Shown in pieces: positions 40,005-48,858 of a DNA stretch of 64,000 nt. Location: contig QKIY01000028.1 in NCBI GenBank assembly GCA_003250975.1, positions 124,001 to 188,000 of the forward strand, in the 5' to 3' direction. Both the position numbers and the translations under genes were made by a program. The stretch comes from Gammaproteobacteria bacterium. GTDB lineage: Bacteria; Pseudomonadota; Gammaproteobacteria; Eutrophobiales; Eutrophobiaceae. The notes under the pieces are model-generated. The model was not told the DNA's origin. It did not search any database and worked only from the letters and a program-made list of their open reading frames with translations. Every line of letters starts with the position of its first letter. Within the stretch, counting starts at the first letter, position 1.

Positions 40005-40695
40005 AATTTCCTGGGAATACGATGAATTCCGCCAAGTCGGCAAAGATTATGGAGATGAGGAGGAGGTGGCGATCTACGACGCGCGGCATGCAGACTTCCG
40101 CGAAGTAGAAGCCGAGAATGCCAGAATACTCAAAATCCTGTCGCTCAAGCCCGATGGTGTTTTGATCGACTTTGGCTCGGGTACAGGCGTCTTTGCCATC
40201 CAGGCGGCACGCTCCTGCGCCAGGGTGCATGCCGTTGATATCTCGCAGGCGATGCTGGACCACGCAAGGACCCAGGCGGCGCTATCCGGCATTACGAATA
40301 TCAGGTTTCACCATGCCGGGTTCCTGAATTATGAGCACGAGGGTTCCCCCGTGGACGCCGTGGTTACCTCGTTTGCCCTTCATCACCTGCCGGATTTCTG
40401 GAAGGGAGTCGCGCTGAAGCGGATTCACACCATTATGAAGTCCGGCGCCCAACTGTTTATCCACGATGTCATCCTGGAGGATGAGGACGTACTCGGGAAT
40501 ATCGCGGCGCTAATCGAGAAACAGGCGGCGGCGGGTGGTGTGTTCCTGCGCGAGGACGCCGAGATGCATTTCAGGGAAGAGTACTCGACCTACGACTGGG
40601 TGATGGACGGGCTTTTGACGCATTCCGGTTTCACCATAGTGAACAAGCAAATCGATGATGGCGTCATCGGCGCCTACCTGTGTGTCCGGAATTGA
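39994..40695 (+). CDS. Class I SAM-dependent methyltransferase
   Basis: 233 residues from ATG at 39994; the in-frame TTG at 39904 is less likely because the added residues are not conserved-looking. Motif I is LIDFGSGTGVFAIQAA at about 56-71, then VHAVDISQAMLDHAR, AVVTSFALHHLPDFWKG and GAQLFIHDVI. The N-terminal EYDEFRQVGKDYGDEEEVAIYD is a recognisable opening in a group of bacterial methyltransferases of unassigned substrate. Translation may be coupled to the short overlapping leader frame. Confidence 0.85.
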   Translation: MNTKISWEYDEFRQVGKDYGDEEEVAIYDARHADFREVEAENARILKILSLKPDGVLIDFGSGTGVFAIQAARSCARVHAVDISQAMLDHARTQAALSGITNIRFHHAGFLNYEHEGSPVDAVVTSFALHHLPDFWKGVALKRIHTIMKSGAQLFIHDVILEDEDVLGNIAALIEKQAAAGGVFLREDAEMHFREEYSTYDWVMDGLLTHSGFTIVNKQIDDGVIGAYLCVRN

Positions 40696-40846
40696 ACATA
40701 CCTCATCATTTTGTTTCCATTCACATCCCTTTGAAGATAATTTTTTTCAGTTTATCCCTCACCCCCCTGTATAACTTTTGGTATAAACTATCCCTAATTT
40801 TTCATAGTTATGTGAAGAGACCGATTTTAGCTTTGGAACAGGATTT

Positions 40847-41215
40847 ATGGTGGAAAGAATAATTATTCAAAAAACAGCTGATCTCCTATCGTCTGCTATT
40901 GGTTCACTGTTCAAGAAAAAACGCCTTATGGCTGCTGAAAAACGCTCAGGGAAACTGATTGCCGAAGCTATAAGAGAATTACTTTCCGTCGATCCCAACC
41001 TGCATAAAGTACGCTCAAAATTGATCTTAGCTGAAGAAGAATGGCCAAAACCCACTGAAGACTTATTAAGGGCCAAGGAGATGCTTGAACGAGTTATGGT
41101 CTCAAGTAAAAGGAAGATTGCCGTCTCCGTGAAAAGGCCAAAAAAGAAAACTCAAAAGAAAAAAACAGCGAGCAGGGAAACGCCAAAAAAACGTCCGACT
41201 AAAAAGAATAAGTGA
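40847..41215 (+). CDS. Protein with lysine-rich C-terminal tail, unknown
   Basis: 122 residues in two parts. The first 85 or so look globular and helical (ADLLSSAIGSLFKKKRLM, GKLIAEAIRELLSVDP). The last 37 are almost entirely K, R, T, P and S (RPKKKTQKKKTASRE), resembling the tails of histone H1-like and DNA- or RNA-binding bacterial proteins. I recognise no named family. The upstream region is AT-rich with several TATA-like stretches. Confidence 0.65.
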   Translation: MVERIIIQKTADLLSSAIGSLFKKKRLMAAEKRSGKLIAEAIRELLSVDPNLHKVRSKLILAEEEWPKPTEDLLRAKEMLERVMVSSKRKIAVSVKRPKKKTQKKKTASRETPKKRPTKKNK

Positions 41216-41234
41216 AAATAACGTCTGTACATTG

Positions 41235-41252
41235 ACCCGGTTATTACCGGGT
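41235..41252 (+). terminator. Hairpin after the lysine-rich gene
   Basis: Perfect ACCCGG / CCGGGT stem with loop TTATTA, but without a T-run. It lies 20 bases after the upstream stop and overlaps the possible GTG start of the channel gene, one reason for preferring the ATG at 41299. Confidence 0.4.
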
Positions 41253-41298
41253 GATCCTAACGACATCTACTGATCTTATCGCCTATACTTCACGTAAT

Positions 41299-41685
41299 AT
41301 GGAATTTACCCTTGGTTTTATAAATTTATTTCTACTGGCGGTATCCCTGCTATACCCGCTATTGCTTTTCTTTGTTGTTGTAATCATCGTGCTGGGCCAG
41401 ATCGTTGGCCGGATTGAAGGGTGGAACCGGTTTGATTCGTTCTACTGGTCTTTCATCACGGCAATAACCGTAGGTTATGGCGATATACGCCCGTTAAAAA
41501 AGAGTTCAAAATCCATAGCCATAGCAGTGGCCCTCGTTGGTATCATGTTTACGGGTGTCATTGTAGCGATTACTGTCGCCACGGCTACCGAGGCATTCAA
41601 AATGCATTTCGATGCCAAGGCCGCGCGGGAATATATTGATAAAAACTTTGCGCCGCACTCTGAAGAATTACCAGACATGAATTAG
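41299..41685 (+). CDS. Two-helix potassium channel protein
   Basis: 128 residues from ATG at 41299 (an in-frame GTG at 41251 would give 144). The two helices are at about 7-36 and 69-94. Between them lies a pore helix and the canonical potassium filter TVGYGD at 57-62 in YWSFITAITVGYGD. This is the minimal KcsA-like pore with a short polar tail and no recognisable regulatory domain. It would form a tetramer in the inner membrane. It lies about 2.7 kb from the channel-like gene with the altered filter. Confidence 0.88.
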   Translation: MEFTLGFINLFLLAVSLLYPLLLFFVVVIIVLGQIVGRIEGWNRFDSFYWSFITAITVGYGDIRPLKKSSKSIAIAVALVGIMFTGVIVAITVATATEAFKMHFDAKAAREYIDKNFAPHSEELPDMN

Positions 41686-41695
41686 AGTTAACAGG

Positions 41696-42175
41696 ATGGA
41701 TAACAGCGCGATTGGCTTCATCGTTATAGTGATACTTTATTCGACGATCGGCCTTATGGCGGTTGCAGGTTCCATCTTCCTTACTCGCAAAATATTCTGG
41801 CCCAAGTCCGAGCAGATCTTCTACGGCATATTCCTCGGTATCATCGCCACGTTCTATCTTGCCTTCACGGCATACTTCGGAATCGACAAAGCATGGCCGC
41901 TGGAATTGAAGGCCGTGGTAGCTTTCACTATTGCCGGATTGATAGGTGTGCGGTTAACTTTAGTGCTCATTATAGGCTACCTGGCTCACGGGCTCTGGGA
42001 CATTCTGCATGAGCTGGCTGCGCATAACATATATAATGCGTATAAGCCCGGCCAACTAACCGCGATCCCTCTGGCCTATGGCGTCTTTTGCTTAACCTAT
42101 GACGTAGGCATATCTGTATACTTCTTTGTACGCCGTAATGACTGGGCGGCAGCATGGAGAACATATCCACGTTAG
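41696..42175 (+). CDS. Multi-helix membrane protein, DUF6010-like
   Basis: 159 residues with five predicted membrane helices. The segment GYLAHGLWDILHELA, followed by a loop and a Cys/Asp-containing helix (YGVFCLTYDVGISVYFF), resembles DUF6010, though I am not certain. The His-x-x-Trp-Asp-x-x-His pattern in the membrane could bind a metal or act catalytically. It starts ten bases after the potassium channel stop, so the two are probably co-transcribed. Confidence 0.7.
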   Translation: MDNSAIGFIVIVILYSTIGLMAVAGSIFLTRKIFWPKSEQIFYGIFLGIIATFYLAFTAYFGIDKAWPLELKAVVAFTIAGLIGVRLTLVLIIGYLAHGLWDILHELAAHNIYNAYKPGQLTAIPLAYGVFCLTYDVGISVYFFVRRNDWAAAWRTYPR

Positions 42176-42204
42176 ACTGGTGACAAGACATACCAAATAA
42201 CGAG

Positions 42205-42462
42205 ATGAAACCGGAAACCGAACTCCCAGCTGACGTAATCGATGCATTACAAAAAAATCGCAAGATAATGGCGATTAAACTTCTGCGGGCTCATCTCAAT
42301 ATCGACCTTAAAGAAGCGAAAGACATGATTGATGCCTACCTAGCGAGACGCCCGGAACTTGCCGCAAGGCATCCGCAAAAAGTGGAGACGGGCCTGGGCC
42401 GCCTGATTGTCGTGGGAATACTGCTCGTGGCCCTCTACGCCATCTACCGCTACTTCTCCTAA
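42205..42462 (+). CDS. L7/L12-like domain with C-terminal membrane anchor
   Basis: 85 residues. Residues 18-46 (NRKIMAIKLLRAHLNIDLKEAKDMID region) match the core of the ribosomal L7/L12 C-terminal domain, which in E. coli reads [25 protein letters not shown]. That part of L7/L12 contacts translation factors. Residues 64-82 form one hydrophobic helix, so the domain is probably tethered to the inner membrane and faces the cytoplasm. It lacks the L7/L12 N-terminal dimerisation domain and is not the ribosomal protein. Its function is unknown. Confidence 0.8.
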   Translation: MKPETELPADVIDALQKNRKIMAIKLLRAHLNIDLKEAKDMIDAYLARRPELAARHPQKVETGLGRLIVVGILLVALYAIYRYFS

Positions 42463-42604
42463 TAATCTACCTAAAACCCGGTTATGTTATTCCCTTTATG
42501 CCTTTGCGAGAGTGTGTTTTGTTTAATCATCCTTTGTTATGCCGAGTCGGGTGAAACCTTTGATAAAATAAAAGCCTGAATACCAAGTAGCCAATCAATT
42601 AAAT

Positions 42605-43171
42605 ATGAATATTTTCCTTGCATCCAAATCCCCCCGCCGCCAAGAGCTCCTCAAACAAATCGGAGTCGAATTCAACCTGCTCGATGTAGACATCGACGAA
42701 AACTGGAACGGCACGGAACACCCCCGCGCCTACGTCGAACGACTGGCGCTGGAAAAGGCGCGGACCGGGATGGGCAGCCTGGCCGATCCAACCGATGCCC
42801 TGGTGATAGGCGCGGATACCAGTGTGGTGCTGGACATGTCCGTGCTTGGTAAAGCAGAGGTCCCCGAACAGGCAGCCGCCATGCTGCGCCAGCTTTCCGG
42901 CCGTTGCCATGAAGTCTATTGCGCAGTGGCCGTGGTCAACGGGATACGTCAGGCTGTGAAGACCAGCATCAGCCAGGTCAGCATCAAACCCCTCAGCGTT
43001 GAGGAGATCGTCGACTACTGTGAGACCGGGGAACCAATTGGCAAGGCCGGTGGCTATGCCATCCAGGGTCGGGCAGCTGCCTTTGTCTCCGAGATGCAGG
43101 GCAGTTACAGCGGCATCGTGGGCCTGCCCCTGTTTGAAACAAGGGCATTACTTGATCGCTTTCGTCGATAA
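42605..43171 (+). CDS. maf: Maf-family nucleoside triphosphate pyrophosphatase
   Basis: House-cleaning enzyme of 188 residues hydrolysing dTTP/UTP or modified nucleotides to monophosphates. The N-terminal IFLASKSPRRQELLKQIG, VIGADTSVVLD, the SGRCHEVYCAVAVV segment and GKAGGYAIQGRAAAFV are diagnostic. The residues fit the YhdE-like (dTTP/UTP) subgroup, but I am unsure. In several gammaproteobacteria maf follows rlmH directly; here 8.3 kb separates them. Confidence 0.95.
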   Translation: MNIFLASKSPRRQELLKQIGVEFNLLDVDIDENWNGTEHPRAYVERLALEKARTGMGSLADPTDALVIGADTSVVLDMSVLGKAEVPEQAAAMLRQLSGRCHEVYCAVAVVNGIRQAVKTSISQVSIKPLSVEEIVDYCETGEPIGKAGGYAIQGRAAAFVSEMQGSYSGIVGLPLFETRALLDRFRR

Positions 43172-43177
43172 GACCGG

Positions 43178-43651
43178 CTAGTGCTTCAGGCAAAACCCGT
43201 AGTAGTGGTCGACGATGAATTCATAGATGGACGGCCAGTCCGGGCTGCCGTCGTCGTTGCTTGGATACCAGAGCTTTCTATTAATCCAGTAATTATGGTA
43301 GTGACTGGCACAATACGGCAGCCGTGATTCATCCAGTTCCACCGGTGTGCCCGCTGCCTGTTCCATCGCGATGAAATCTCGCATAACGAGCGGGTAGGCG
43401 GCCCCGAGATTCGGCCGTTTCTCGTCCAGCATCAGGCTTGCAGTATCTATACCAGTCCAGAATGTTTCTGAACGCGCGGTCAGCCTTTGCTGGATGACTT
43501 TGCTGGATTCGATATTTTCTACTTTCTCACAGGCCCGCGGGCTCCCGGCCTCACATTCACGCCGGAAGAAATCCTCCTTGGTCACGCTCCGCGGTTCCAT
43601 TACCGTGATGAGTAATAATAGGACCTTGATTGAAATCCAGGGCATTGGCAT
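43178..43651 (-). CDS. Putative exported protein, unknown
   Basis: 157 residues with an N-terminal hydrophobic stretch (ISIKVLLLLITVM) that may be a signal or anchor. The rest is globular and rich in Trp, Tyr and His near the C-terminus (CASHYHNYWINRKLWYP, VDHYYGFCLKH). Four cysteines (in RRECEAG, RACEKV, LPYCAS and GFCLKH) could form two disulfides. I recognise no family. It is convergent with maf, six bases apart. The start lacks a clear ribosome-binding site. Confidence 0.65.
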   Translation of the reverse strand: MPMPWISIKVLLLLITVMEPRSVTKEDFFRRECEAGSPRACEKVENIESSKVIQQRLTARSETFWTGIDTASLMLDEKRPNLGAAYPLVMRDFIAMEQAAGTPVELDESRLPYCASHYHNYWINRKLWYPSNDDGSPDWPSIYEFIVDHYYGFCLKH

Positions 43652-43895
43652 TCCGGCAGCGTTATGCTTTGACCACTCATATTACAGGACCTGACATACA
43701 AGCGTAACACTACTGCCGGGATTACCGTTTGGAGTTTATTTCCGCCTTAAATGGATACTGAACCGCTCATGTTCCTTTACAGCCAGTGTGTGGTTAGGTA
43801 TAACTTGCGGGTTTTTGTAAGCAGCTTGATGTGCCCGGTTGTTTGGGAGAGAACTTTCTCGTAATCCAACGTATCACTTAAGGGGTCTCTAATAT

Positions 43896-45905
43896 ATGTC
43901 TTCAATAGCCTACCTGCCCATGGGTCTGGGTATCTTTGGTTTGTTTATCGCGTTTCTCATTTATCTAAAGGTCAAGGCCGCACCGGCAGGTGAAGGACCG
44001 ATTACAGAGATCGCCGATGCCATCCATCTTGGCGCCATGGTCTTCATGAAAAGCGAATACATGCGGCTAGCCATCTTCTGCCTGATCTGTATCATCGGCC
44101 TGTCCGTTTCCGACCTGGGCTGGCACAGCGGGCTGGCTTTTTTTATCGGCGCTGTGTGCTCGGCTACGGCGGGTTTTATCGGTATGTATACCGCCACCCA
44201 GGCCAACGTGCGCACCACCGTAGCAGCCAACAAGGAAGGCGCCCCGCAGGCGCTGACCATTGCCTTTTTCGGTGGCTCAATCATGGGCCTGACGGTTGCC
44301 GCCATGGGCCTGCTGGGACTGGGCTTCCTATATTTACTTTTCGGCGGTGACCCGGAGACGGCACATGTGATCCACGGTTTCGGCATGGGTGCATCATCCG
44401 TTGCCCTCTTCTCCCGTGTGGGCGGCGGTATCTATACCAAGAGCGCCGACGTTGGCGCCGACCTGGTGGGCAAGGTAGAGGCCGGCATCCCCGAGGATGA
44501 CCCGCGTAATCCTGGCGTGATCGCTGACAACGTGGGCGACAATGTTGGTGACGTGGCCGGTATGGGGTCCGACATCTTCGAGTCCTATTGTGGCGCCATG
44601 ATCGCCACCCTGGCAATCGCCTCGACGATGGGCATGGATGCGGTTACGCGACTGGCCGATAGCCAGCAGACCCTGATGTTCATGCCGCTGGCCATGGCAT
44701 CTGCCGGGATTATCTGTTCGATCCTGGGCATCCTCGCCGTGAAGATATTCTCCGCCAAGAGCCCCGATGTAGCCCTGCGAATCGGGACCATGGGTGCGTC
44801 CGTCTTGTTTATTATTGCTTCCTATTTTGTCGTTACCGAATTCGGCGCCGTACCTAAAGTCTGGGCCGCGGTACTGGTCGGCGCCTTGGGCGGCATCATT
44901 ATTGGCTTGGTTACTGAGTATTACACGGGCGGCGCACCGGTACGGAAGATAGCGAAAGACGGCGAGACCGGGCCGGCCACCGTAATCATTGCTGGGCTTG
45001 CGACAGGAATGCAGTCCGTCGCCATTCCTGTCATCACCATCTGCGCCATTATCTACTTTGCCAGCCAGTTCGCCGGTCTTTACGGCGTGGGTATTGCCGC
45101 GGTCGGTATGTTAGCTACAGTCGGCATCACCATGGCCATCGATGCCTACGGGCCAGTGGCTGACAATGCCGGCGGCATTGCCGAGATGTCACAGCTGGGC
45201 AAGGCGACCCGTGATATCACCGACTCCCTGGATGAGCTGGGCAACACGACTGCTGCTATCGGCAAGGGTTTTGCCATTGGTGCTGCTGCCCTCGCAGCCT
45301 TGGCGATTATTAGTGCTTATATCGAAACCGTTGCATTGCATAACCCGGGCTTCCAGTTGCAAATCAATAACCCGCATGTGTTGGCCGGCATGTTCCTGGG
45401 CGGGATCTTTCCCTTCCTGGTCAGCTCAATGACCATGAAGGCCGTGGGCGATGCTGCGTTTGAAATGATCCACGAGATCCGGCGCCAGTTTCGCGAAATT
45501 CCAGGCCTGCTTGAGGGCACGGGCAAACCGGATACAGCCCGCTGTGTGGACATCGCAACACGTGCAGCCTTGAAGCGCATGATCCTGCCTGGCTCATTAG
45601 CCGTGCTGGCACCGATCGTGGTCGGCTTCGGCGTCGGACCGGAGGCACTGGGTGGCCTGCTGGGTGGCGCCCTAATCTGCTGCGTGATGATGGCCCTGAT
45701 GATGTCGAACGCCGGCGGCGCCTGGGACAACGCCAAAAAGTTTGTCGAGAAAGGCAACCTGGGCGGCAAGGGTTCCGATGTACACAAGGCCGTAGTTGTG
45801 GGCGATACCGTTGGCGATCCTCTGAAGGACACCTCCGGTCCCTCCATGAACATTCTTATTAATGTCATGGCGATCGTCAGCCTGGTGATCGCGCCACTAC
45901 TATAA
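43896..45905 (+). CDS. hppA: Membrane-bound ion-translocating pyrophosphatase
   Basis: Integral membrane enzyme of 669 residues and about 16 helices that couples PPi hydrolysis to ion export. The substrate site [11 protein letters not shown] and [19 protein letters not shown] lies at about 185-219. GNTTAA at 449-454 has Ala where potassium-independent enzymes have Lys, so this is the potassium-requiring class. E229 in SDIFESY aligns, from memory, with the Glu that marks sodium-pumping members, so the ion could be sodium rather than protons. It is convergent with the PPi-dependent PFK. Confidence 0.96.
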   Translation: MSSIAYLPMGLGIFGLFIAFLIYLKVKAAPAGEGPITEIADAIHLGAMVFMKSEYMRLAIFCLICIIGLSVSDLGWHSGLAFFIGAVCSATAGFIGMYTATQANVRTTVAANKEGAPQALTIAFFGGSIMGLTVAAMGLLGLGFLYLLFGGDPETAHVIHGFGMGASSVALFSRVGGGIYTKSADVGADLVGKVEAGIPEDDPRNPGVIADNVGDNVGDVAGMGSDIFESYCGAMIATLAIASTMGMDAVTRLADSQQTLMFMPLAMASAGIICSILGILAVKIFSAKSPDVALRIGTMGASVLFIIASYFVVTEFGAVPKVWAAVLVGALGGIIIGLVTEYYTGGAPVRKIAKDGETGPATVIIAGLATGMQSVAIPVITICAIIYFASQFAGLYGVGIAAVGMLATVGITMAIDAYGPVADNAGGIAEMSQLGKATRDITDSLDELGNTTAAIGKGFAIGAAALAALAIISAYIETVALHNPGFQLQINNPHVLAGMFLGGIFPFLVSSMTMKAVGDAAFEMIHEIRRQFREIPGLLEGTGKPDTARCVDIATRAALKRMILPGSLAVLAPIVVGFGVGPEALGGLLGGALICCVMMALMMSNAGGAWDNAKKFVEKGNLGGKGSDVHKAVVVGDTVGDPLKDTSGPSMNILINVMAIVSLVIAPLL

Positions 45906-45923
45906 TTCCCGGCTAGCGGATTG

Positions 45924-45955
45924 AAAAAAGGCCACCATAAGGTGGCCTCTTTTAT
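45924..45955. terminator. Bidirectional terminator between hppA and PPi-PFK
   Basis: Perfect eight-base stem AGGCCACC / GGTGGCCT with loop ATAA, preceded by a run of A and followed by a T-rich run. It can stop both convergent transcripts. Confidence 0.9.
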
Positions 45956-45969
45956 TTATAGCAGTTAAA

Positions 45970-47235
45970 TCAAATCTTGAATTTGGTCTTAAGTTTTTTC
46001 TCGACCGCTTTGTTCTTCAGAGTGACATAGACCGGCAAACCGTTTTCATAGGGTGGATAATCTTCGCCGCTGATAAGGGGGCTAAGGTAACGGCGGCAAG
46101 AGTCCGTGATCCCGTATCCATCTTCACTGATAAACTCCACCGGCATCTTCTTCTCGACATTGGCCACCTCGTCCAGCGCGGCCTTGCCGATCTCCCAGGT
46201 GTAGGGTTCGTCCGATGTCCTGACGATAGTTGGCATAATGGCATTTTCACCGGCGACCGCCATTTCGACGGCGGCCTTGCCCAGGGCATAGGCCTGTTCC
46301 ACATCAGTCTTCGAGGCAATATGCCGGGCGGACCGTTGCAGGTAATCCGCGACGGCCCAGTGATACTTGTAACCGAGAGCATCCTTGATCATATTGGCCA
46401 CGACCGGTGCGGCCCCACCTAGCTGGGCATGGCCGAAGGCATCACGGGTCCCCTGTTCTGCCAGGAATTTCCCGTCCGGCCACCTGGCGCCCTCTGAAAC
46501 TACCACACTGCAATAATCATACTTCTCCACGTTGGCCTTCACCCTGGCAAGAAACCGCTCCTGGTTGAACTCCACCTCGGGAAACAGGATGACCACCGGG
46601 ATATCATTGTTCGCGTCCGATGCCAAGCCGCCAGCCGCGGCGATCCAGCCCGCATGCCGGCCCATGACCTCGATGACAAATACCTTGGTCGAGGTCCTCG
46701 ACATGGAGCGAACATCGTAGGAGGCCTCGCGTGTGGAGATGGCGATGTACTTGGCGACCGAGCCGAAACCTGGACAAGTATCTGTAATCGGAAGATCGTT
46801 ATCCACAGTCTTGGGAATATGGATGGCCTGGATGGGGAACCCCATGTGGTCCGAAAGTTGTGACACCTTGTGGCAGGTATCGGCCGAGTCTCCGCCACCA
46901 TTATAGAAAAAGTAACGGATATCATGCGCTCTGAAAACATCGATCAGACGTTCATACTGCGCCTTGTTCTCTTTCAGGCCCTTCAGCTTATAGCGGCAAG
47001 ACCCGAATGCGCCGGATGGCGTATGTCGTAGGGCGGCAATTGCCGCGTCCGATTCGGCGCTAGTATCGATAAGGTCTTCGGTGAGTGCACCGATGATACC
47101 GTCCCTGCCGGCAAAGACCTTGCCGATTTTCGCGGGATGCTGGCGTGCCGTTTCCAGCACCCCACAGGCGGAGGCATTGATAACAGCTGTAACACCTCCG
47201 GATTGAGCATAAAATGCGTTACTGCTTGCTCCCAT
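45970..47235 (-). CDS. pfp: Pyrophosphate-dependent 6-phosphofructokinase
   Basis: Reversible glycolytic enzyme of 421 residues that phosphorylates fructose 6-phosphate with PPi. The phosphoryl-donor loop reads YNGGGDSADT (113-117 GGGDS), with Asp where ATP enzymes have Gly, and PKTVDNDLPITD at 141-152 carries the second donor-specific Lys. Both are signatures of PPi-type enzymes; MGRHAGWIAAA is the sugar site. GGGGAG precedes the ATG. In Methylococcus the equivalent gene is co-transcribed with a membrane pyrophosphatase; here they are convergent neighbours. Confidence 0.93.
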   Translation of the reverse strand: MGASSNAFYAQSGGVTAVINASACGVLETARQHPAKIGKVFAGRDGIIGALTEDLIDTSAESDAAIAALRHTPSGAFGSCRYKLKGLKENKAQYERLIDVFRAHDIRYFFYNGGGDSADTCHKVSQLSDHMGFPIQAIHIPKTVDNDLPITDTCPGFGSVAKYIAISTREASYDVRSMSRTSTKVFVIEVMGRHAGWIAAAGGLASDANNDIPVVILFPEVEFNQERFLARVKANVEKYDYCSVVVSEGARWPDGKFLAEQGTRDAFGHAQLGGAAPVVANMIKDALGYKYHWAVADYLQRSARHIASKTDVEQAYALGKAAVEMAVAGENAIMPTIVRTSDEPYTWEIGKAALDEVANVEKKMPVEFISEDGYGITDSCRRYLSPLISGEDYPPYENGLPVYVTLKNKAVEKKLKTKFKI

Positions 47236-47413
47236 CTAATACTCCCCATCTAATGTTATTCAAGGAACCATATGACTGATGTACCATAAGGGGCAACATC
47301 GACTAGCTGAACATTCCGAATTCAATATTATTCGTGGACAGTATCACTGCCGCGGAACTTGTTCCCGGACCGCCAACTCAATATATCTGTTAATGCATGT
47401 ATAAACCAGAACA

Positions 47414-48853
47414 GTGAATATCAGCAGCTCTCTTCTTATCGCCCTTTGCCTGTTTACCCTGAGTCCCGCCCTTCGGGCTGATCAGAATCTGCCAGATATT
47501 GGTGACTCATCTGGCGGTGTTGTCTCTCCCGAATTCGAGCGCCGCCTTGGGCAGGCCGTGATGCGCGAGGTCAGGCGCTATGCCGCCATGGTAGAAGACC
47601 CGGAAGTGGATTCCTATATCCAGTCGATAGGCTACCGGCTGGTGGCCAACAGTGACGATAACCGCCTGCCGTTTGTCTTTTTCGTCATCAAGGACCCTGT
47701 GATCAACGCCTTCGCCGCACCAGGCGGCGTTGTCGGTGTGAACAGCGGCGTGATCATCAACGCGCAAACCGAGAGTGAGCTGGCCGGTGTGTTAGCCCAT
47801 GAAATCTCACACGTCACCCAGCACCATATGGCGCGAACCTATGAAGCAGCCAGCAAGCTCAGCATGCCAACGGCAGCGGCACTGGTGGGCGCAATCCTGT
47901 TGGCATTAGTCAACCCGGAAGCTGCCCAGGCCGCCCTTACCATCATCAGCGGCGCTAGCACGCAATACCAGATCAACTTTACCCGCTCCAACGAGGAAGA
48001 GGCGGACCGTGTCGGTATGCAGTTGCTGGCGCGTTCGGGTTTCGACCCTCAGGGAATGCCAAATTTTTTCGAACGCCTGTTACAGGCCTCGCGCTACCAG
48101 TATAAGGCGCCCGAATTTCTCCTGACCCACCCTCTGACCACTGAACGAATCGCCGATTCAAGGGCTCGCGCCGAGCAGTACGAGTTTCGACACAGACAAA
48201 ACAGCGTCAGCTTCAACCTGGTCCGGGCAAAACTCACCGCTAGCAGTTTCAGCGACCCGAATGATGCCGTCGAGTATTTTGAAGAAAAATTGCTGACCGG
48301 CTTTCCGGATATCACCTCGGCCCGTTACGGATATGTTATCGCCCTGATGAGCGCGAAGCGCTTTCAGTCCGCGGCCCAGCAACTTGATACCCTGTTGCAG
48401 GAGGACCCGGAAAACTCAGCCTACCTGATTGCTGCTGCAAAACTGGCATCAGAACAGCACGACTTCGACAAGGCCGTAGCCCTATACAAGAAGACGGCCC
48501 TGCTCTATCCAAATTACCGCCCGGTTGTGCTCGGCCTGGCACAAGCCTACCTTGACTCCGGGCGGCCGGGTGAGGCGCGTGACCTGCTGGTTGATTACAC
48601 GAGAGACTATAGCTCAGACCTTATTTATTATGACCTGCTCTCGCAGGCGGAGGCCCGGTCCGATTCGCCGGTTGAGGCCGGGATTGCAAAAGCCGAATAT
48701 TATTACCTCTCGGGAGATACCCAGTTAGCCATTGACCGACTCAAGTTTGCACAACTAGAGTATACGCCGGATTATTACCAGTCCGAGCGCATCAAGGCAC
48801 GGCTGGAACAACTGGAGTATGAACTGTCACTGGAGAAAAAACTCAAACTATAG
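47414..48853 (+). CDS. BepA-like M48 metalloprotease with TPR repeats
   Basis: Periplasmic protein of 479 residues. A signal peptide (LLIALCLFTLSPALRAD) is followed by an M48 protease domain with the zinc motif H129-E130-I-S-H133 and a downstream EEADRVGMQLL providing the third ligand. The C-terminal half consists of tetratricopeptide repeats (SAKRFQSAAQQLDTLLQED, HDFDKAVALYKKTALLYP). BepA (YfgC) in E. coli guards assembly of LptD and other outer-membrane proteins. The start is GTG at 47414. soxY follows after five bases. Confidence 0.93.
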   Translation: MNISSSLLIALCLFTLSPALRADQNLPDIGDSSGGVVSPEFERRLGQAVMREVRRYAAMVEDPEVDSYIQSIGYRLVANSDDNRLPFVFFVIKDPVINAFAAPGGVVGVNSGVIINAQTESELAGVLAHEISHVTQHHMARTYEAASKLSMPTAAALVGAILLALVNPEAAQAALTIISGASTQYQINFTRSNEEEADRVGMQLLARSGFDPQGMPNFFERLLQASRYQYKAPEFLLTHPLTTERIADSRARAEQYEFRHRQNSVSFNLVRAKLTASSFSDPNDAVEYFEEKLLTGFPDITSARYGYVIALMSAKRFQSAAQQLDTLLQEDPENSAYLIAAAKLASEQHDFDKAVALYKKTALLYPNYRPVVLGLAQAYLDSGRPGEARDLLVDYTRDYSSDLIYYDLLSQAEARSDSPVEAGIAKAEYYYLSGDTQLAIDRLKFAQLEYTPDYYQSERIKARLEQLEYELSLEKKLKL

Positions 48854-48858
48854 ACATC

